Shown piece by piece: positions 44,775-54,496 of a stretch of DNA of 64,000 nucleotides. The stretch's first letter is position 1; every line of letters begins with the position of its first letter. The notes beneath the pieces are model-generated. The model was not told the DNA's origin. It worked only from the letters and a program-made list of their open reading frames with translations, and made no database searches. The stretch covers positions 58,081-122,080 of the forward strand of contig JADJQQ010000031.1 in assembly GCA_016712625.1 (NCBI GenBank), written 5' to 3'. The position numbers and the translations under genes are program-made. This DNA is from Candidatus Competibacteraceae bacterium. Its GTDB lineage: Bacteria; Pseudomonadota; Gammaproteobacteria; Competibacterales; Competibacteraceae.

Positions 44775-45018
44775 GGCAGACTTCCTCGATCATTTCTTCA
44801 GCCGAGTATTGGCCAACGGGGATACGCCGACGGGCGAGTTCATCAATAAATTCGGCCCGGGACAATCCAGCAATTTCAGCCGCTTTATCCTGGGCGAGCT
44901 GGCCTTGGGCATACCAGTGGCAGGTGGCCGCTAACAGAAGTTCTTGGGCAAAATCGCCTGGCGCTTTGCGAAGAGCGCCATAGACATCATCGGGGAGATT
45001 CAAGGTGATCGTTGTCAT
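44767..45018 (-). CDS. UPF0175 family antitoxin
   Basis: 83-aa protein: ITLNLPDDVYGALRKAPGDF, then AQELLLAATCHWYAQGQLAQ and GLSRAEFIDELARRRIPVGQ, the UPF0175 pattern. AAGGAT lies eight bases before the ATG. UPF0175-DUF3368 pairs form toxin-antitoxin modules. It begins about 112 bases after the methyltransferase gene ends, on the same strand. Confidence 0.9.
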   Translation of the reverse strand: MTTITLNLPDDVYGALRKAPGDFAQELLLAATCHWYAQGQLAQDKAAEIAGLSRAEFIDELARRRIPVGQYSAEEMIEEVCRA

Positions 45019-45130
45019 CTCGGTATCCTTGCGGATTGAAAGTAGCAATGGGTCGGTCTGGTCAGCTTGATCGGGGCACGCCATGCCGCACGCCGGTTTT
45101 GACCTCTGCGCCCCAAAGGTATGACCGCAA

Positions 45131-48100
45131 TCATTGCTGTCCCCTGAATACTTCATATGCCACCCGATAATCCTCTTCCCGGTCAACCGGGGTGAAGGGC
45201 GGGTAAAAGGTCCGGGTGACGGTCTGGCGGCCGTTGTCGCTGGGCCAACTTACCGTGATCGGCTTGCCGCGATAGTTCAGGGCGGCGTCGCGGAAATCAG
45301 CGTTGGGCAACAGCAGTTTCAGGGCGTCGCGTAATTCCTTAGCCCCGGCGTCCTTGCGGGTGGTGGTCGGGAGGCGGCGACCGTGGGCGTCGAACAGGTC
45401 CTGCCGCTCGTAGCCGCGCATGACCGGGAACTGCACCTGATAAATGGTGATGAGCTGCTTGAGCGTCAGGCCGAGGGCGAGCGCGACCAGTACGTCAATT
45501 TCCAGCAGCGCCTGGCGGCGGGCGAAGTCAGTGCGGAGCGCCGAGCCACGCTGCCAGTCGGCGGTCAGGGCCGACCAAGGGGTTTCCAGGGCCAAGCGGG
45601 GGTCGGGGGAGGTAAAGGTGTCAGCGTTGTACGCCGGAGTAAAACAGCAGCGCCAAACATTGGCGTAATGCTGGGTTAGAGCCGCAAGTCGCAACAACCT
45701 CGCGCTGGCTAACTCTATGACTGGACCCTCGATCAAGGGCAATCCACGCAAATCATCTTCATGAATATTCGAGCGTCCCTTGACCTTGATGATGAAATCG
45801 AAGGCAATTGAACTCGCTGCGGCAGAGAAAATGAGTAGCCATCGTTCATCGATGATACTGACAAACCGGACTGCGTTGATTCCGACAATTCCCGGAGCCG
45901 ACAAAGTTCCAATGAGTGTCCGCTCATTCGCTGGTTGACCCATCGCCCGAAGAGCAAACTTCGGAAAAGCTGATAATGGCCTCGGCAACCTCCGCATCGC
46001 GGGATCGTCCGGCACACCCTGCTTAATCTTCACCTCTTTGAATTTCTCTGCAAACTCCGTGCGGTCGGGACGATTTTCGTGGGCGAGCAGCCAGGCAACA
46101 GCAGCATCAACCTCGCCTTGCCACTCCGTAAAGTAGCCGAATAGGCGGGCGGTGCGGGTGCCCGGCAGGTTCGGGTCGATGCCGTAGCGTTGGAGAGGTT
46201 CGCCCAGCAACGCCTCATAGGCCGGCACCGCATCATCAGCGACAGGCCAGAACCCCGGAACGCTCGGTTTCGGCCATTCCGGGATTGCGGCATAAAACCG
46301 GGTCAGGTCGCCCTCCCGATCACCGGGCCGGTAGACGGCGCGCGGCAGGAAGTCATCGGGAATGGCCGTCAGGTCAATGTCGTCGTAATGACCGTTGGCG
46401 ATGCAAGCCGTGCGCGGGGTCTTGTTGAACGGATTGCCGACGTAGAAGTGCGGGCCGGAAAGTACCCATTGATCCGCCGTCTGCGGCTGGAAACTGGGGT
46501 CTTCCTGCCGGGTAATGATGCCGTCGCGCTGGCTGTTGCTCTCGTGGAACATCTCGGTCGCCAGGTATTCGCCCTCCAAATCACCAAGCCGCCTGGGCGC
46601 ATCGGCGAATTTCCTGAGCACGGCAAGTATTTCCCGGCTGTGTACTTGGGGCAAGCGGGCCTGTAAAGCGAGCGTGTCCGGCTTTTCAAACAGCCGGGCG
46701 AACAGGGCCAGTTCGGTTTCAGTGATGGTGACCAGACGTTGGCAGTGACCACGGGTTTCCCATTCGCCCGCATCGTTTTTGATGCCGGGGATGGGGTCTT
46801 CCGGACGGTCGTGGCGCTGCGACGCGGTAATCGTGATGGGATCAAAGGCGTTGAACAGGGCGACGAAGCGCGGCGTGACTGGCGCCCCCCGATAGATGTT
46901 GAGGCTGAACGCCATCACGTGGTGTACATCAGCGAACAGAATCTTCTCATTCTTCATCTGATAGTGAGCGAGCAGCCGCCGATAATACTGCTCGCGGAAT
47001 TCCCCACCCTTCGGATCGTCGAACACGCCTTCGGGATGCAGCAGCCCAGCCACCCCGACCGGCGACAAGAGGCCCCAACTCCGCTCGATGAAATTCTTGT
47101 AGAGGTTGGTCTGCACACCCACCAGCGCCGGGTAGAGCGCGTGGCTGTTGAGGAACGCGGACGCTCCCTCGCCCAGGGTGAACCGGTCCCGATAGGCCGC
47201 CCACCGCCCGGCCTCCTGCAACAGCCGGGACCGCGCTTCGTTATACCCGGCGCTCCTGGCCGCCCGCACCCCCAGCAGCGGCTGCCATTCCGCCAGCAGC
47301 GGCGCGTCGTTCCACGACACCTTGAGCCACGGCGGATTGCCGAACATCAGGTCAAAGCCGCGTGGAGTGTATTCATCTCCCCCCTTTCGCAAAGGGGGGA
47401 ACTGAGTAGTTGATGTTGTGAGGGAGTAAGCTGGCCCCAGCACTTCGGGAAACACCAGCTCCCAGTGGTGAAACGGCTGCTCCTTAAGCACGTTGCGCCC
47501 GTGGGCGAACCACGGCACCAGCGCCGCCGCTTCCCCGGCATCCAGCACCCCGTCATCGAGGGTCGCGGCATACAGCGCCTCGACATTGAACGCCTCGCCT
47601 ACCCGCATCTGCATCATCGAGCGGTTGGCTTCATTGAGCCGGGTCGTTTCCAGCAACAATTCCACGCTCGCCAGCCAGGCGTCCCGGCTCGGCAATTCCG
47701 TGGCCCAGTCCAGCGGCCAGAACCACAGTCCGCACCAGGCGTCCATGACCAGCTTCAGGCGCTGGAAGGGACCGGACTCCGCTTCCAGCTTCGCCTTCAC
47801 CGCCTCCTGGCTGGCCAGGGTGGGGCCCGGCGCGAGCGCTGCCGCGCTTTCCGAAGGCGTCGGCCAGACGCTGGCGGTGCAGGCGGTTCGGGCCAGCGCG
47901 CCATGCCGTTCCGCCGCGTAGGCCGCCCACAATTCGTCGATGCGCGCCGACAACGCCAGGGCCAGCTTCGCCTCCTGCCCGGTCCACTTCTTCCTGACCT
48001 GCTTTTTCTGCCACTCGGCGACGTGGGCGCATTCCGCGGGCCAGTGCGCCTTCATCAGCTTGTCGCGCCCGGCGGGGGCCATCTCCTCGTCCCAGACCAG

Positions 48101-50506
48101 GAAGTGATAAACCTCATCCGCGCCGCGCGATTCGCCGGGCGCCAGCAGCCGGGGAATCGCCGTGTCCTTGCCGAAAAAATCCCCGTCGGTGAGTCGCTTG
48201 ACCTTCCACACCGCGCGCCGGGCGCCGATCAGGCTGTTGCCGGCGCGCAGCCGCAGGCCGAACCAGGGCACCGCGCCGAGGCAGTAGAGGTCCGGCCCGC
48301 CGCCGTTTCCGTCGCCGCTTTCCCGGACGCGCAGCCGGTGCATCGAGCCGAGCCACAGCGACAGCGCGCCGAGTTCGACGGCGGTCGGGTTCAGGTCCAC
48401 GCCGTAGACGTTGCGGGTGGCGATCCAGTGACGCACCCGGCGGTGCTCGTCCTCGTAACGGTCCGGGGCGATGGTCTGGCCGGTCTGCTGCTGCTTGAGC
48501 TTGAGATAGGCGTGGGCCAGTTGCCGGGTGGCTTCGTTGATGAAAGCCGCCGAACCCATGGCCGGTTCGCACAGCGTCAACCCCAGAATCGCATCGGCCC
48601 GATCCGGCGTAAGGTCCTTCAGCCGTTCGGCCAGCACTTCCCGCACCAGCGCCTCGGTCAGCACTTCCGGCGTGTAGTAGGAAGCGGTCTCGGCCCGGTC
48701 GATGCCGTTCAAATGCAGGATGAACTCACCCTTGCGGTAGATGCGCGGCTTGCCGGTGCGGCGTTCGAGGATGAGTTCGCCGGGTCTGAACAGCTCTTTC
48801 TGCGCTTCCGGCACGAACCAGGTCGGCAGATCGGCGGGAATCGCATCAGCGAAGACGCCCGCCGGGGCGCCGCGCCGGGGCGGCGGGGCTTCATCCTCGG
48901 CGTCCTCACCTTCCTCCTCGTCGCCGGCGCTCGCGTTCTGCTTTTTGGTCGAGCACACCTGGATCAGGTTCTCGGTGGCGAAAAATCCCTTCCACGACAG
49001 CAGGCCCTCATAAACCGCGCCCAGTTGCACGACGCCGAGATTGCCGTAATCAATGCGGCCAATCGTGCCGGTCTTCTCATCAACGCCCATCGACAGACAG
49101 CGGATGACCTGCTGCAACACGCGGTTGGGCAGCCGGGTCCGGTCCAGCAGGGGCGTGGACTGCGGATCGAACAGCGTGGCGGTGAGCGGCTGGATGGTGA
49201 AATGCCGGGCATAGCCCGCCGCCAGTGCTTCCCCCCGGCTGCGCAGCGGCAGGCTTTGCTGACCGCCGCCGAACAAGTCGTCCTGATGGGCGAACATTGG
49301 CGGCGAGTCGGTGATGGCCACGTCCGCCGGCGGCGGGTCCTGGCCGAAGCCCTGATGGATCAGCGCAAACAGTTTCCGCAGATGCTCGTGAAAATAGGCC
49401 CCGTTCTCGCTGGTCACGCCCGGCTCGCCCAGATCGGCCAGATCGCGCAGCGCCTCCAGGCTGTAGCCGAGCCGGTAGACCTCCTCGTTGATCGGCAACG
49501 CGCCGAGATCGCTGGCGTGAGCCTCCGCGTACAGGCAGAACAGCAGCCGATAGACAAAGACCAGGGCTTCACGCCGCAGAATCTCGGCATCAATCTCGCG
49601 GCGATCATCGGGCAGCGCCGGTTCGTCATCGCCCAGCCGCAGATAGGACAGCTTGCGATTGCGGCGATCCTCCACCCAGGCGTTGGCGATGGCGGTGATC
49701 GCCTCCCGCACCTGGCCTTGCAGGGCCTTGGACACGCCATGGGTGAATCGGTGGCTCTGGCCCTGCAACCGTTCGTGCAAGGGTTCTTCCGCTTCGGCCT
49801 CGGGGGCCAGCGTCGCCGCGCCCAGCAAGAGCGCAATCGCCTCGAAGGCCCCCGCTTCGCGCCGTCCGAAGGCGTCGTCGAGATCGAAGCGCAGGTAGCG
49901 CCCCTGCGCCCAGGCGTGCCGGTCGAAGAGCTGAATCTGGCTGCCGGACAGCAGCATCAGCCAGCGCGGCGCGTTCTCCTGGCGGAAGATCAGCGGCAGC
50001 GCCTCCGACCAAAGCCCGGCGAAGGATTTAAACGCCTCGTCCTCGTCAGGCGGCAGCCGCTCGACGGCCTGATCCAGCGGGTCTTCCGGCATGGCGTCCG
50101 CCGGCAGGCTGGTGTCGGGCAGGCAGAACGGGGTTTCGGCCACGACCAGCCAGGGCCGGCCGTGCCGGTAAAGCCGCAGCAGGATCGGCAGCCGCAGTTT
50201 TTCCGACGCCAGCGCCAGGGGCTGGCGGTCGAGCGTATAGCCCAGCGCCTGCACCAGTTGCCCGTGCCAGCCGGCCAGTTCCGCGTCGGTCGCCCCGACC
50301 CGCAGCAGCGGCTGGTCGTAATCCAGCGCCTGGGATTTGGCGCGAAAGTAGGGTTCCGACAACGCCGCCAGCCGGCGGGCCGGGCTGGCGCTGCCCAGCG
50401 GACGCCAAGCTTTGAGGATCGGCTCGACATCCTTCTGAAACTGGCTGTCGAGATAGTGAGCGGCATAATAGTCGCCGATGTTGTGGATGCTGGTGTCCAG
50501 GGCCAT
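45131..50506 (-). CDS. Large N6-adenine DNA methyltransferase (Eco57I/DrmMI-like)
   Basis: 1791 aa. The methyltransferase core has motif I as LTLCEPAMGSAAFINEA (about residue 645), VYGVDLNPTAVELGALSLWL, and catalytic motif IV LMFGNPPWLKVSW (about 1053). A long N-terminal region precedes it, and a C-terminal region of about 600 residues probably recognises target DNA. Resembles type IIG or DISARM class 1 methylases in organisation; no PD-(D/E)XK core was evident, so I do not assume nuclease activity. An in-frame palindrome lies near 47379-47399. The ATG lies two bases after the SNF2 stop. Confidence 0.88.
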   Translation of the reverse strand: MALDTSIHNIGDYYAAHYLDSQFQKDVEPILKAWRPLGSASPARRLAALSEPYFRAKSQALDYDQPLLRVGATDAELAGWHGQLVQALGYTLDRQPLALASEKLRLPILLRLYRHGRPWLVVAETPFCLPDTSLPADAMPEDPLDQAVERLPPDEDEAFKSFAGLWSEALPLIFRQENAPRWLMLLSGSQIQLFDRHAWAQGRYLRFDLDDAFGRREAGAFEAIALLLGAATLAPEAEAEEPLHERLQGQSHRFTHGVSKALQGQVREAITAIANAWVEDRRNRKLSYLRLGDDEPALPDDRREIDAEILRREALVFVYRLLFCLYAEAHASDLGALPINEEVYRLGYSLEALRDLADLGEPGVTSENGAYFHEHLRKLFALIHQGFGQDPPPADVAITDSPPMFAHQDDLFGGGQQSLPLRSRGEALAAGYARHFTIQPLTATLFDPQSTPLLDRTRLPNRVLQQVIRCLSMGVDEKTGTIGRIDYGNLGVVQLGAVYEGLLSWKGFFATENLIQVCSTKKQNASAGDEEEGEDAEDEAPPPRRGAPAGVFADAIPADLPTWFVPEAQKELFRPGELILERRTGKPRIYRKGEFILHLNGIDRAETASYYTPEVLTEALVREVLAERLKDLTPDRADAILGLTLCEPAMGSAAFINEATRQLAHAYLKLKQQQTGQTIAPDRYEDEHRRVRHWIATRNVYGVDLNPTAVELGALSLWLGSMHRLRVRESGDGNGGGPDLYCLGAVPWFGLRLRAGNSLIGARRAVWKVKRLTDGDFFGKDTAIPRLLAPGESRGADEVYHFLVWDEEMAPAGRDKLMKAHWPAECAHVAEWQKKQVRKKWTGQEAKLALALSARIDELWAAYAAERHGALARTACTASVWPTPSESAAALAPGPTLASQEAVKAKLEAESGPFQRLKLVMDAWCGLWFWPLDWATELPSRDAWLASVELLLETTRLNEANRSMMQMRVGEAFNVEALYAATLDDGVLDAGEAAALVPWFAHGRNVLKEQPFHHWELVFPEVLGPAYSLTTSTTQFPPLRKGGDEYTPRGFDLMFGNPPWLKVSWNDAPLLAEWQPLLGVRAARSAGYNEARSRLLQEAGRWAAYRDRFTLGEGASAFLNSHALYPALVGVQTNLYKNFIERSWGLLSPVGVAGLLHPEGVFDDPKGGEFREQYYRRLLAHYQMKNEKILFADVHHVMAFSLNIYRGAPVTPRFVALFNAFDPITITASQRHDRPEDPIPGIKNDAGEWETRGHCQRLVTITETELALFARLFEKPDTLALQARLPQVHSREILAVLRKFADAPRRLGDLEGEYLATEMFHESNSQRDGIITRQEDPSFQPQTADQWVLSGPHFYVGNPFNKTPRTACIANGHYDDIDLTAIPDDFLPRAVYRPGDREGDLTRFYAAIPEWPKPSVPGFWPVADDAVPAYEALLGEPLQRYGIDPNLPGTRTARLFGYFTEWQGEVDAAVAWLLAHENRPDRTEFAEKFKEVKIKQGVPDDPAMRRLPRPLSAFPKFALRAMGQPANERTLIGTLSAPGIVGINAVRFVSIIDERWLLIFSAAASSIAFDFIIKVKGRSNIHEDDLRGLPLIEGPVIELASARLLRLAALTQHYANVWRCCFTPAYNADTFTSPDPRLALETPWSALTADWQRGSALRTDFARRQALLEIDVLVALALGLTLKQLITIYQVQFPVMRGYERQDLFDAHGRRLPTTTRKDAGAKELRDALKLLLPNADFRDAALNYRGKPITVSWPSDNGRQTVTRTFYPPFTPVDREEDYRVAYEVFRGQQ
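47379..47399 (-). repeat. Perfect palindrome within the methyltransferase gene
   Basis: Six C, TTT, CGC, AAA, six G: an inverted repeat with 9-bp arms. It is translated in frame as FPPLRKGG in a segment (TTSTTQFPPLRKGGDEYTPR) that interrupts otherwise conserved sequence shortly before the NPPW motif. Palindromes of this type are usually intergenic repeats; here one has been accommodated in a coding region. Confidence 0.75.
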
Positions 50507-50508
50507 TT

Positions 50509-53500
50509 TCAAACGCCCTCAATGGCCAGCACCAGGCGCGTGGTGGCTTGGGGCGCGGCCTCGAAGTGGGCGTCGCGCCAGTTCTCGCGCCGGTCCTTAA
50601 GGTAACGCTTGATCTCGTCCTTTTCCTGTCGGAGCTGCGCGGCCTGCCGGCTGTCTGGAACCAGCCCGGCCAGGGTTTCGTCCAGCTTGGCGATGCGGCG
50701 GTCGCGCCAGTGCGCCAGGCGCGCTTCTTCTTTTTCAAGCATGGGCTTGATAGCCTGCTGGCGTTCGGTTTTGAGCATGTTCAGGGACTTCAGGCTTTCC
50801 TCAACCGCCGCGACGACGAAGCCCTGGAGAATCTCCGAGGACAGCGCGCCGCGCCGGCCGGTATCGGCGAGCTGGTCGAAGCGGGCGCGGGCGAGTGCTT
50901 CCTTGAGCGGCTCTTGGTGGTAACGGCCGCCTTTGCGGAAGGAAATGGCGTGCGTATCCACGATCAGTGGGGTCCCAGCGCGGGAGCTGATTTGGCCGAT
51001 GAAGCAGAAGCAGAGTTCGCCGGGTTGCAGGTGCGGCGAGGCGATCAGCGGGGCTTCGCCACGGGGCATCAACATCATCAGCCGCTCCGCCAGCCAGCGC
51101 AGGACCGGATGCTGCTCGGTGAGCAACAGCTCGTTGCTCCACTGGCCCTTCCTCGCCAGCGCGGCGCGGATAGCCAGGTTGACTCGCTCCGGGTCGGTGG
51201 TGAAATGGAATTCTCCCTGCTCGGGCCAGGCTTCTTCCGGCAGCGCGGTGGCGCCGAAGATCACCCCATCCTCGGCATCCGGCGCGCCCAGCCGACGCCG
51301 GAGTTCGGGCGGTGGGGCAAACATCCAGAGATTCCCGGTTTTTTCGAGATCGCGCCAGCGGTGGTCGCCCATTTCGTCCTTCAGGTAACGGTAGCCAGCC
51401 TCCAAAAACCGGGCGTCGTCGTAGAGCCGAACCCGCGAATTGTCAGTGGATAAGCGTTCGCTCCCCGCGCCCGCTCGCAGAGGGGTTGGGGGTGAGGGCG
51501 GTGAAGTGGGGGAGAGGGCCGGCGCGGGCGCGTTGCCCAACAGAAAAGCCAGAAAATCCTCATGTCCGGCCAGATTCGCGGCCATCAGGTCCGCTTCCAG
51601 GCCGGCGCTCTCGGCGGTTTGCGGAGTGGTTCGGTCGAGGAGATCGGCATCACCTGCGAGCAAACCGTTCTCGGCGATGTAGGCTTCTTCCGCCTCGGGG
51701 TCGTACAGTTTGAGGACGCTTTCCCCGGTGCGGGTGCTGCGGTTGATCTCCTCCACCTTGGCGACCAGGCGGGAAAAGAGTTCCTCGTCGCCCTTCAGTT
51801 CGCCTTCACGGGTGCGCACCATCAGATAACGGATGACCGGAGGGCGGCGCTGGCCGAAGCGGTCGATGCGGCCGTTGCGTTGAATCAGCGTGATGATCGA
51901 CCAGGGCAGATCGTAGTGAATGATGTTATGGCACTCGTGGTGCAAGTTCACGCCTTCGGAGGCCACATCGGTCGCTGCCAGCAGACGCATCGGGCTGCTG
52001 CCGGTACCGAAGGCTTCGACGGTTTTGGCGAGCGTCACGTCGGGCTGGCCGCCGTGGATGATGGCCAGGATCTGGCCCGGCTGGTCTTCGTGCCGGTCGC
52101 TGAACGGGAGGCCAAATTCCCGGGCCAGCTCGCGCGCCAGCGCCGCCTGGGTGACGGTGCTTTCGGTGAACAGCAGGATGCGTGGGCTGTCGGGCCGGCC
52201 GGTCCAGCCTATGGCGCGCAGCTCGCGCACCAGCAACTGGAAGCGGCTGGTATAGGCGATGGGGAGGGTCGCCAAGCGGTTTCTGAGCGCCGTGAGCGCA
52301 GTCGCCTCATCTTCCCGATCCGGGCTGGCGCCAAGGTGGGCGAGGCGCTTGACCACAGTGGACAGGCACGCCTCGGGGCTGCTCAGGAATCGCTTGTACA
52401 GGCCCCACTGAATGATGGCCTCGGTTTTGAACTTTCCGGTTTTCGCCTGGCGGCGGAGCCGGCCCAGTTCCGCATAAAGGGCTTCTTCCTCCGCGCTGGC
52501 TTCCACTGTCGTGGACGACAGCGGCGCCACCTGACGCTCGGCGAACTGATCACCGGCCTCGCCGCGCACGTCTTCCTTGAAGCGCATCAGGAAAAATGGC
52601 GCGATGTCTTCCGGGCCGTATTCGCGGAACTTGGGGTCGGGAATAGCCGACCAGTCGAGCAGCGTAATGAGCCGGCCAAAGGTTTCGCGGCGACCGTTGT
52701 GGGGCGTGGCGGTGGTCAGGATCAGGCTGTCGGTGCGGCGGGACAGCAGGCGCGCCAGACGGTAGTTGAGCTGCTTCTCGGGGTTGGCTGCGGCGGCCAC
52801 ATTGTGGGCCTCGTCGATGACGACGACGTCCCAGCGGGTATCCTCCAGAAAATGGCGATACCGGCCAATATCCTTGAGGGTGTCCATCGAAATGATGACG
52901 CGGTGGTAGACCTCGAACGGGTTTTTCGACGCAGGAATCCGCAGGCGCAATTTGGCGACGCCGGCCGAGTCGAGGCGCACCAGCGGAATCGCGAAGCGGT
53001 TCCAAAGCTCAGCCTGGAATTGCGTCAGCATCGACTTCTTGGCCAGCACCAAAATGCGGCTGGCGCGGCCACGACGCATCAACTCGCTCAGGATCATGCC
53101 CACTTCAATCGTTTTGCCAAGACCCACCTGATCGGCCAGCAGGAGTCGAGGTCGCATTTGCAGCAAAGCACGGTGTACCGCTTCCTGCTGGTAGGGCATC
53201 GGCTTGAAGGCGCCCAGGCCCTCAACCTGCGGCTGGGGATCGGTCAACGGCATCTGCCGCAACTGGGCTTCCAGGAACAGCCGGGCGCGGTCGAGATACC
53301 GGGGTCCCCCGTCGCGGACCAGCCGGGTCGCGCGTGGATCGATCGGGATGATGTCATCCAGCAGCGTCAAAAACGCCGCTTCATGGCCGCGCACCAAGTC
53401 ATCCGCGCCGACGCAGCGGACGGTCTGAAAGTGCTTTTCGGCGCTCACGCCGGTCACCAGCCATTCGGCATCGCGGCAGAGAACCCGCATGCCGGGGGCG

Positions 53501-53517
53501 ATCACGGGTTGGGTCAT
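50509..53517 (-). CDS. SNF2-family helicase (DrmD-like)
   Basis: 1002-aa SF2 ATPase: LLADQVGLGKTIEVGMIL (about residue 127), VVVIDEAHNV (about 232), ILTTATPHNGRRE, and the C-terminal lobe with ATDVASEGVNLHHE and QRNGRIDRFGQRRPP (about 543-557). This is the HepA/RapA-like SNF2 group used as DrmD in class 1 DISARM. The C-terminal quarter is a charged helical region. I chose the ATG giving MTQPVIAPGMRVLCRDAEW; only a weak AAGG site precedes it. It is first in the island and probably carries the promoter. Confidence 0.88.
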   Translation of the reverse strand: MTQPVIAPGMRVLCRDAEWLVTGVSAEKHFQTVRCVGADDLVRGHEAAFLTLLDDIIPIDPRATRLVRDGGPRYLDRARLFLEAQLRQMPLTDPQPQVEGLGAFKPMPYQQEAVHRALLQMRPRLLLADQVGLGKTIEVGMILSELMRRGRASRILVLAKKSMLTQFQAELWNRFAIPLVRLDSAGVAKLRLRIPASKNPFEVYHRVIISMDTLKDIGRYRHFLEDTRWDVVVIDEAHNVAAAANPEKQLNYRLARLLSRRTDSLILTTATPHNGRRETFGRLITLLDWSAIPDPKFREYGPEDIAPFFLMRFKEDVRGEAGDQFAERQVAPLSSTTVEASAEEEALYAELGRLRRQAKTGKFKTEAIIQWGLYKRFLSSPEACLSTVVKRLAHLGASPDREDEATALTALRNRLATLPIAYTSRFQLLVRELRAIGWTGRPDSPRILLFTESTVTQAALARELAREFGLPFSDRHEDQPGQILAIIHGGQPDVTLAKTVEAFGTGSSPMRLLAATDVASEGVNLHHECHNIIHYDLPWSIITLIQRNGRIDRFGQRRPPVIRYLMVRTREGELKGDEELFSRLVAKVEEINRSTRTGESVLKLYDPEAEEAYIAENGLLAGDADLLDRTTPQTAESAGLEADLMAANLAGHEDFLAFLLGNAPAPALSPTSPPSPPTPLRAGAGSERLSTDNSRVRLYDDARFLEAGYRYLKDEMGDHRWRDLEKTGNLWMFAPPPELRRRLGAPDAEDGVIFGATALPEEAWPEQGEFHFTTDPERVNLAIRAALARKGQWSNELLLTEQHPVLRWLAERLMMLMPRGEAPLIASPHLQPGELCFCFIGQISSRAGTPLIVDTHAISFRKGGRYHQEPLKEALARARFDQLADTGRRGALSSEILQGFVVAAVEESLKSLNMLKTERQQAIKPMLEKEEARLAHWRDRRIAKLDETLAGLVPDSRQAAQLRQEKDEIKRYLKDRRENWRDAHFEAAPQATTRLVLAIEGV
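51451..51522 (-). repeat. In-frame mini-repeat in the SNF2 gene
   Basis: GC-rich segment including GGGGGTGAGGG at 51488-51498, the reverse complement of the word at 42026-42036 in the giant helicase gene. It is translated as part of the low-complexity insert SPTSPPSPPTPLRAGAGSE between conserved SNF2 segments. The reading frame is preserved. Confidence 0.6.
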
Positions 53518-53578
53518 CGGAAGCCTTTTTGTTGTTCTGTGACGCGCCTGACTACGTTCGAGCAAGGCAGGCACTAGT

Positions 53579-54030
53579 ATGTCTAAAACGGGCTAAGCGA
53601 AACAGATCATCGAAAACCGTGGAGGCGATGCCTTTGGCGGTTGGCCGCCTGCACCCTGCTGGAGGCGGGCGACATTCCCATTGCCCAAATCGCCGAGCTT
53701 GCGCTGCGTGAAGGACAAAGCTCGAACCCTTTGTATCGGGTCCACCGCTGGTTTGCTCGCCGGGTGGGCTCTCAGTTCCGTTCGATCCTCACTGCGCTGA
53801 CGCTTCCCCCTGACAAGGCAGACGCCTTTTGGGATACCTATCTGGGCAGAACCTCCGTGCATGGGCGCTGTTGTTCTCGACCCGTTCATCGGCGGAGGCA
53901 CAAGTCTTGTAGAGTCCATGCGCTGCAACGCCCGGGTGATTGGTCTTGATATCGACCCGGTCGCGACCTTTATTACCCGTTTTGAATTGGCCGCCTCCCG
54001 GATACCTTATCCATCATCCGACGCCACCAA
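53579..54030 (+). pseudogene. DNA methylase remnant (DUF1156-like N-terminus)
   Basis: Broken gene. One frame gives LLEAGDIPIAQIAELALREG then PLYRVHRWFARRVGSQFR, like the start of DUF1156-type adenine methylases. Another continues GAVVLDPFIGGGTSLVES and RVIGLDIDPVATFITRF, the methyltransferase DPF.GGGT motif. An early stop (53594), at least two frame changes and truncation by a REP palindrome at 54031 show it is decayed. It is divergent from the SNF2 gene. Confidence 0.65.
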
Positions 54031-54054
54031 AATGGCGGGCCATGCCCGCCCTAC
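54031..54054. repeat. REP-like palindrome
   Basis: AATGGCGGGCCATGCCCGCC followed by CTAC. GGCGGG and CCCGCC are complementary arms around CATG. Two more copies lie at 54888-54954. It truncates the methylase remnant. Confidence 0.75.
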
Positions 54055-54080
54055 TTGCTACTGTCCAAGCGATCAACCAT

Positions 54081-54487
54081 TCAGGTCAGAACTTCAAATC
54101 CCACAAACAGGAAATGATGGTCGAACGCAAAGACCTGGCTGACATTACGCGCCCTCATTAGGGCGAATGACGTACAATCGGTGAGGCTGAATTCTTGATC
54201 GGCGTACTTCTCTTGAAAATATCCCAAGCGACACCGAGTAGTTCTTGGTTAATCGGCGCTATCTCAGTCAACCTGCTTCGCAGCGTCGTTTCCCAGAAGG
54301 CCACAGCGGCCGTATATCCGACCCGATAATGCAACCAAGTCACCGTCTCATCCACGATGTAATCGGAAGTGAGCAGCCTCGCCTTCTCATTGCGAAGCCG
54401 GGTTTGAATGGTTAGCGCAGCGGGATGGGATTGATCATTGCGGGTCAGGAGTGCCATCCAGGCATTGGTATCCACAAAAACGATCAT
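54081..54487 (-). pseudogene. PIN-domain toxin with one frameshift
   Basis: The N-terminal part MIVFVDTNAWMALLTRNDQS and LTSDYIVDETVTWLHYRVG is a clear PIN domain. The frame changes near 54215 (one extra base); restoring it gives YADQEFSLTDCTSFALMRAR and a normal end VFAFDHHFLFVGFEVL. With the restored frame all catalytic acids are present. The antitoxin-like gene lies nine bases upstream. Either a recently inactivated toxin or a sequencing error. Confidence 0.8.
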
Positions 54488-54496
54488 GGTCTCCGT

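Noticed and set aside
47465..50605. Long reading frame (1046 codons) opposite the methyltransferase
   Set aside because: Composition typical of an antisense shadow; the minus strand carries the methyltransferase motifs.
51562..53577. 671-codon + strand frame opposite the SNF2 gene
   Set aside because: Antisense shadow; SNF2 motifs are all on the minus strand.
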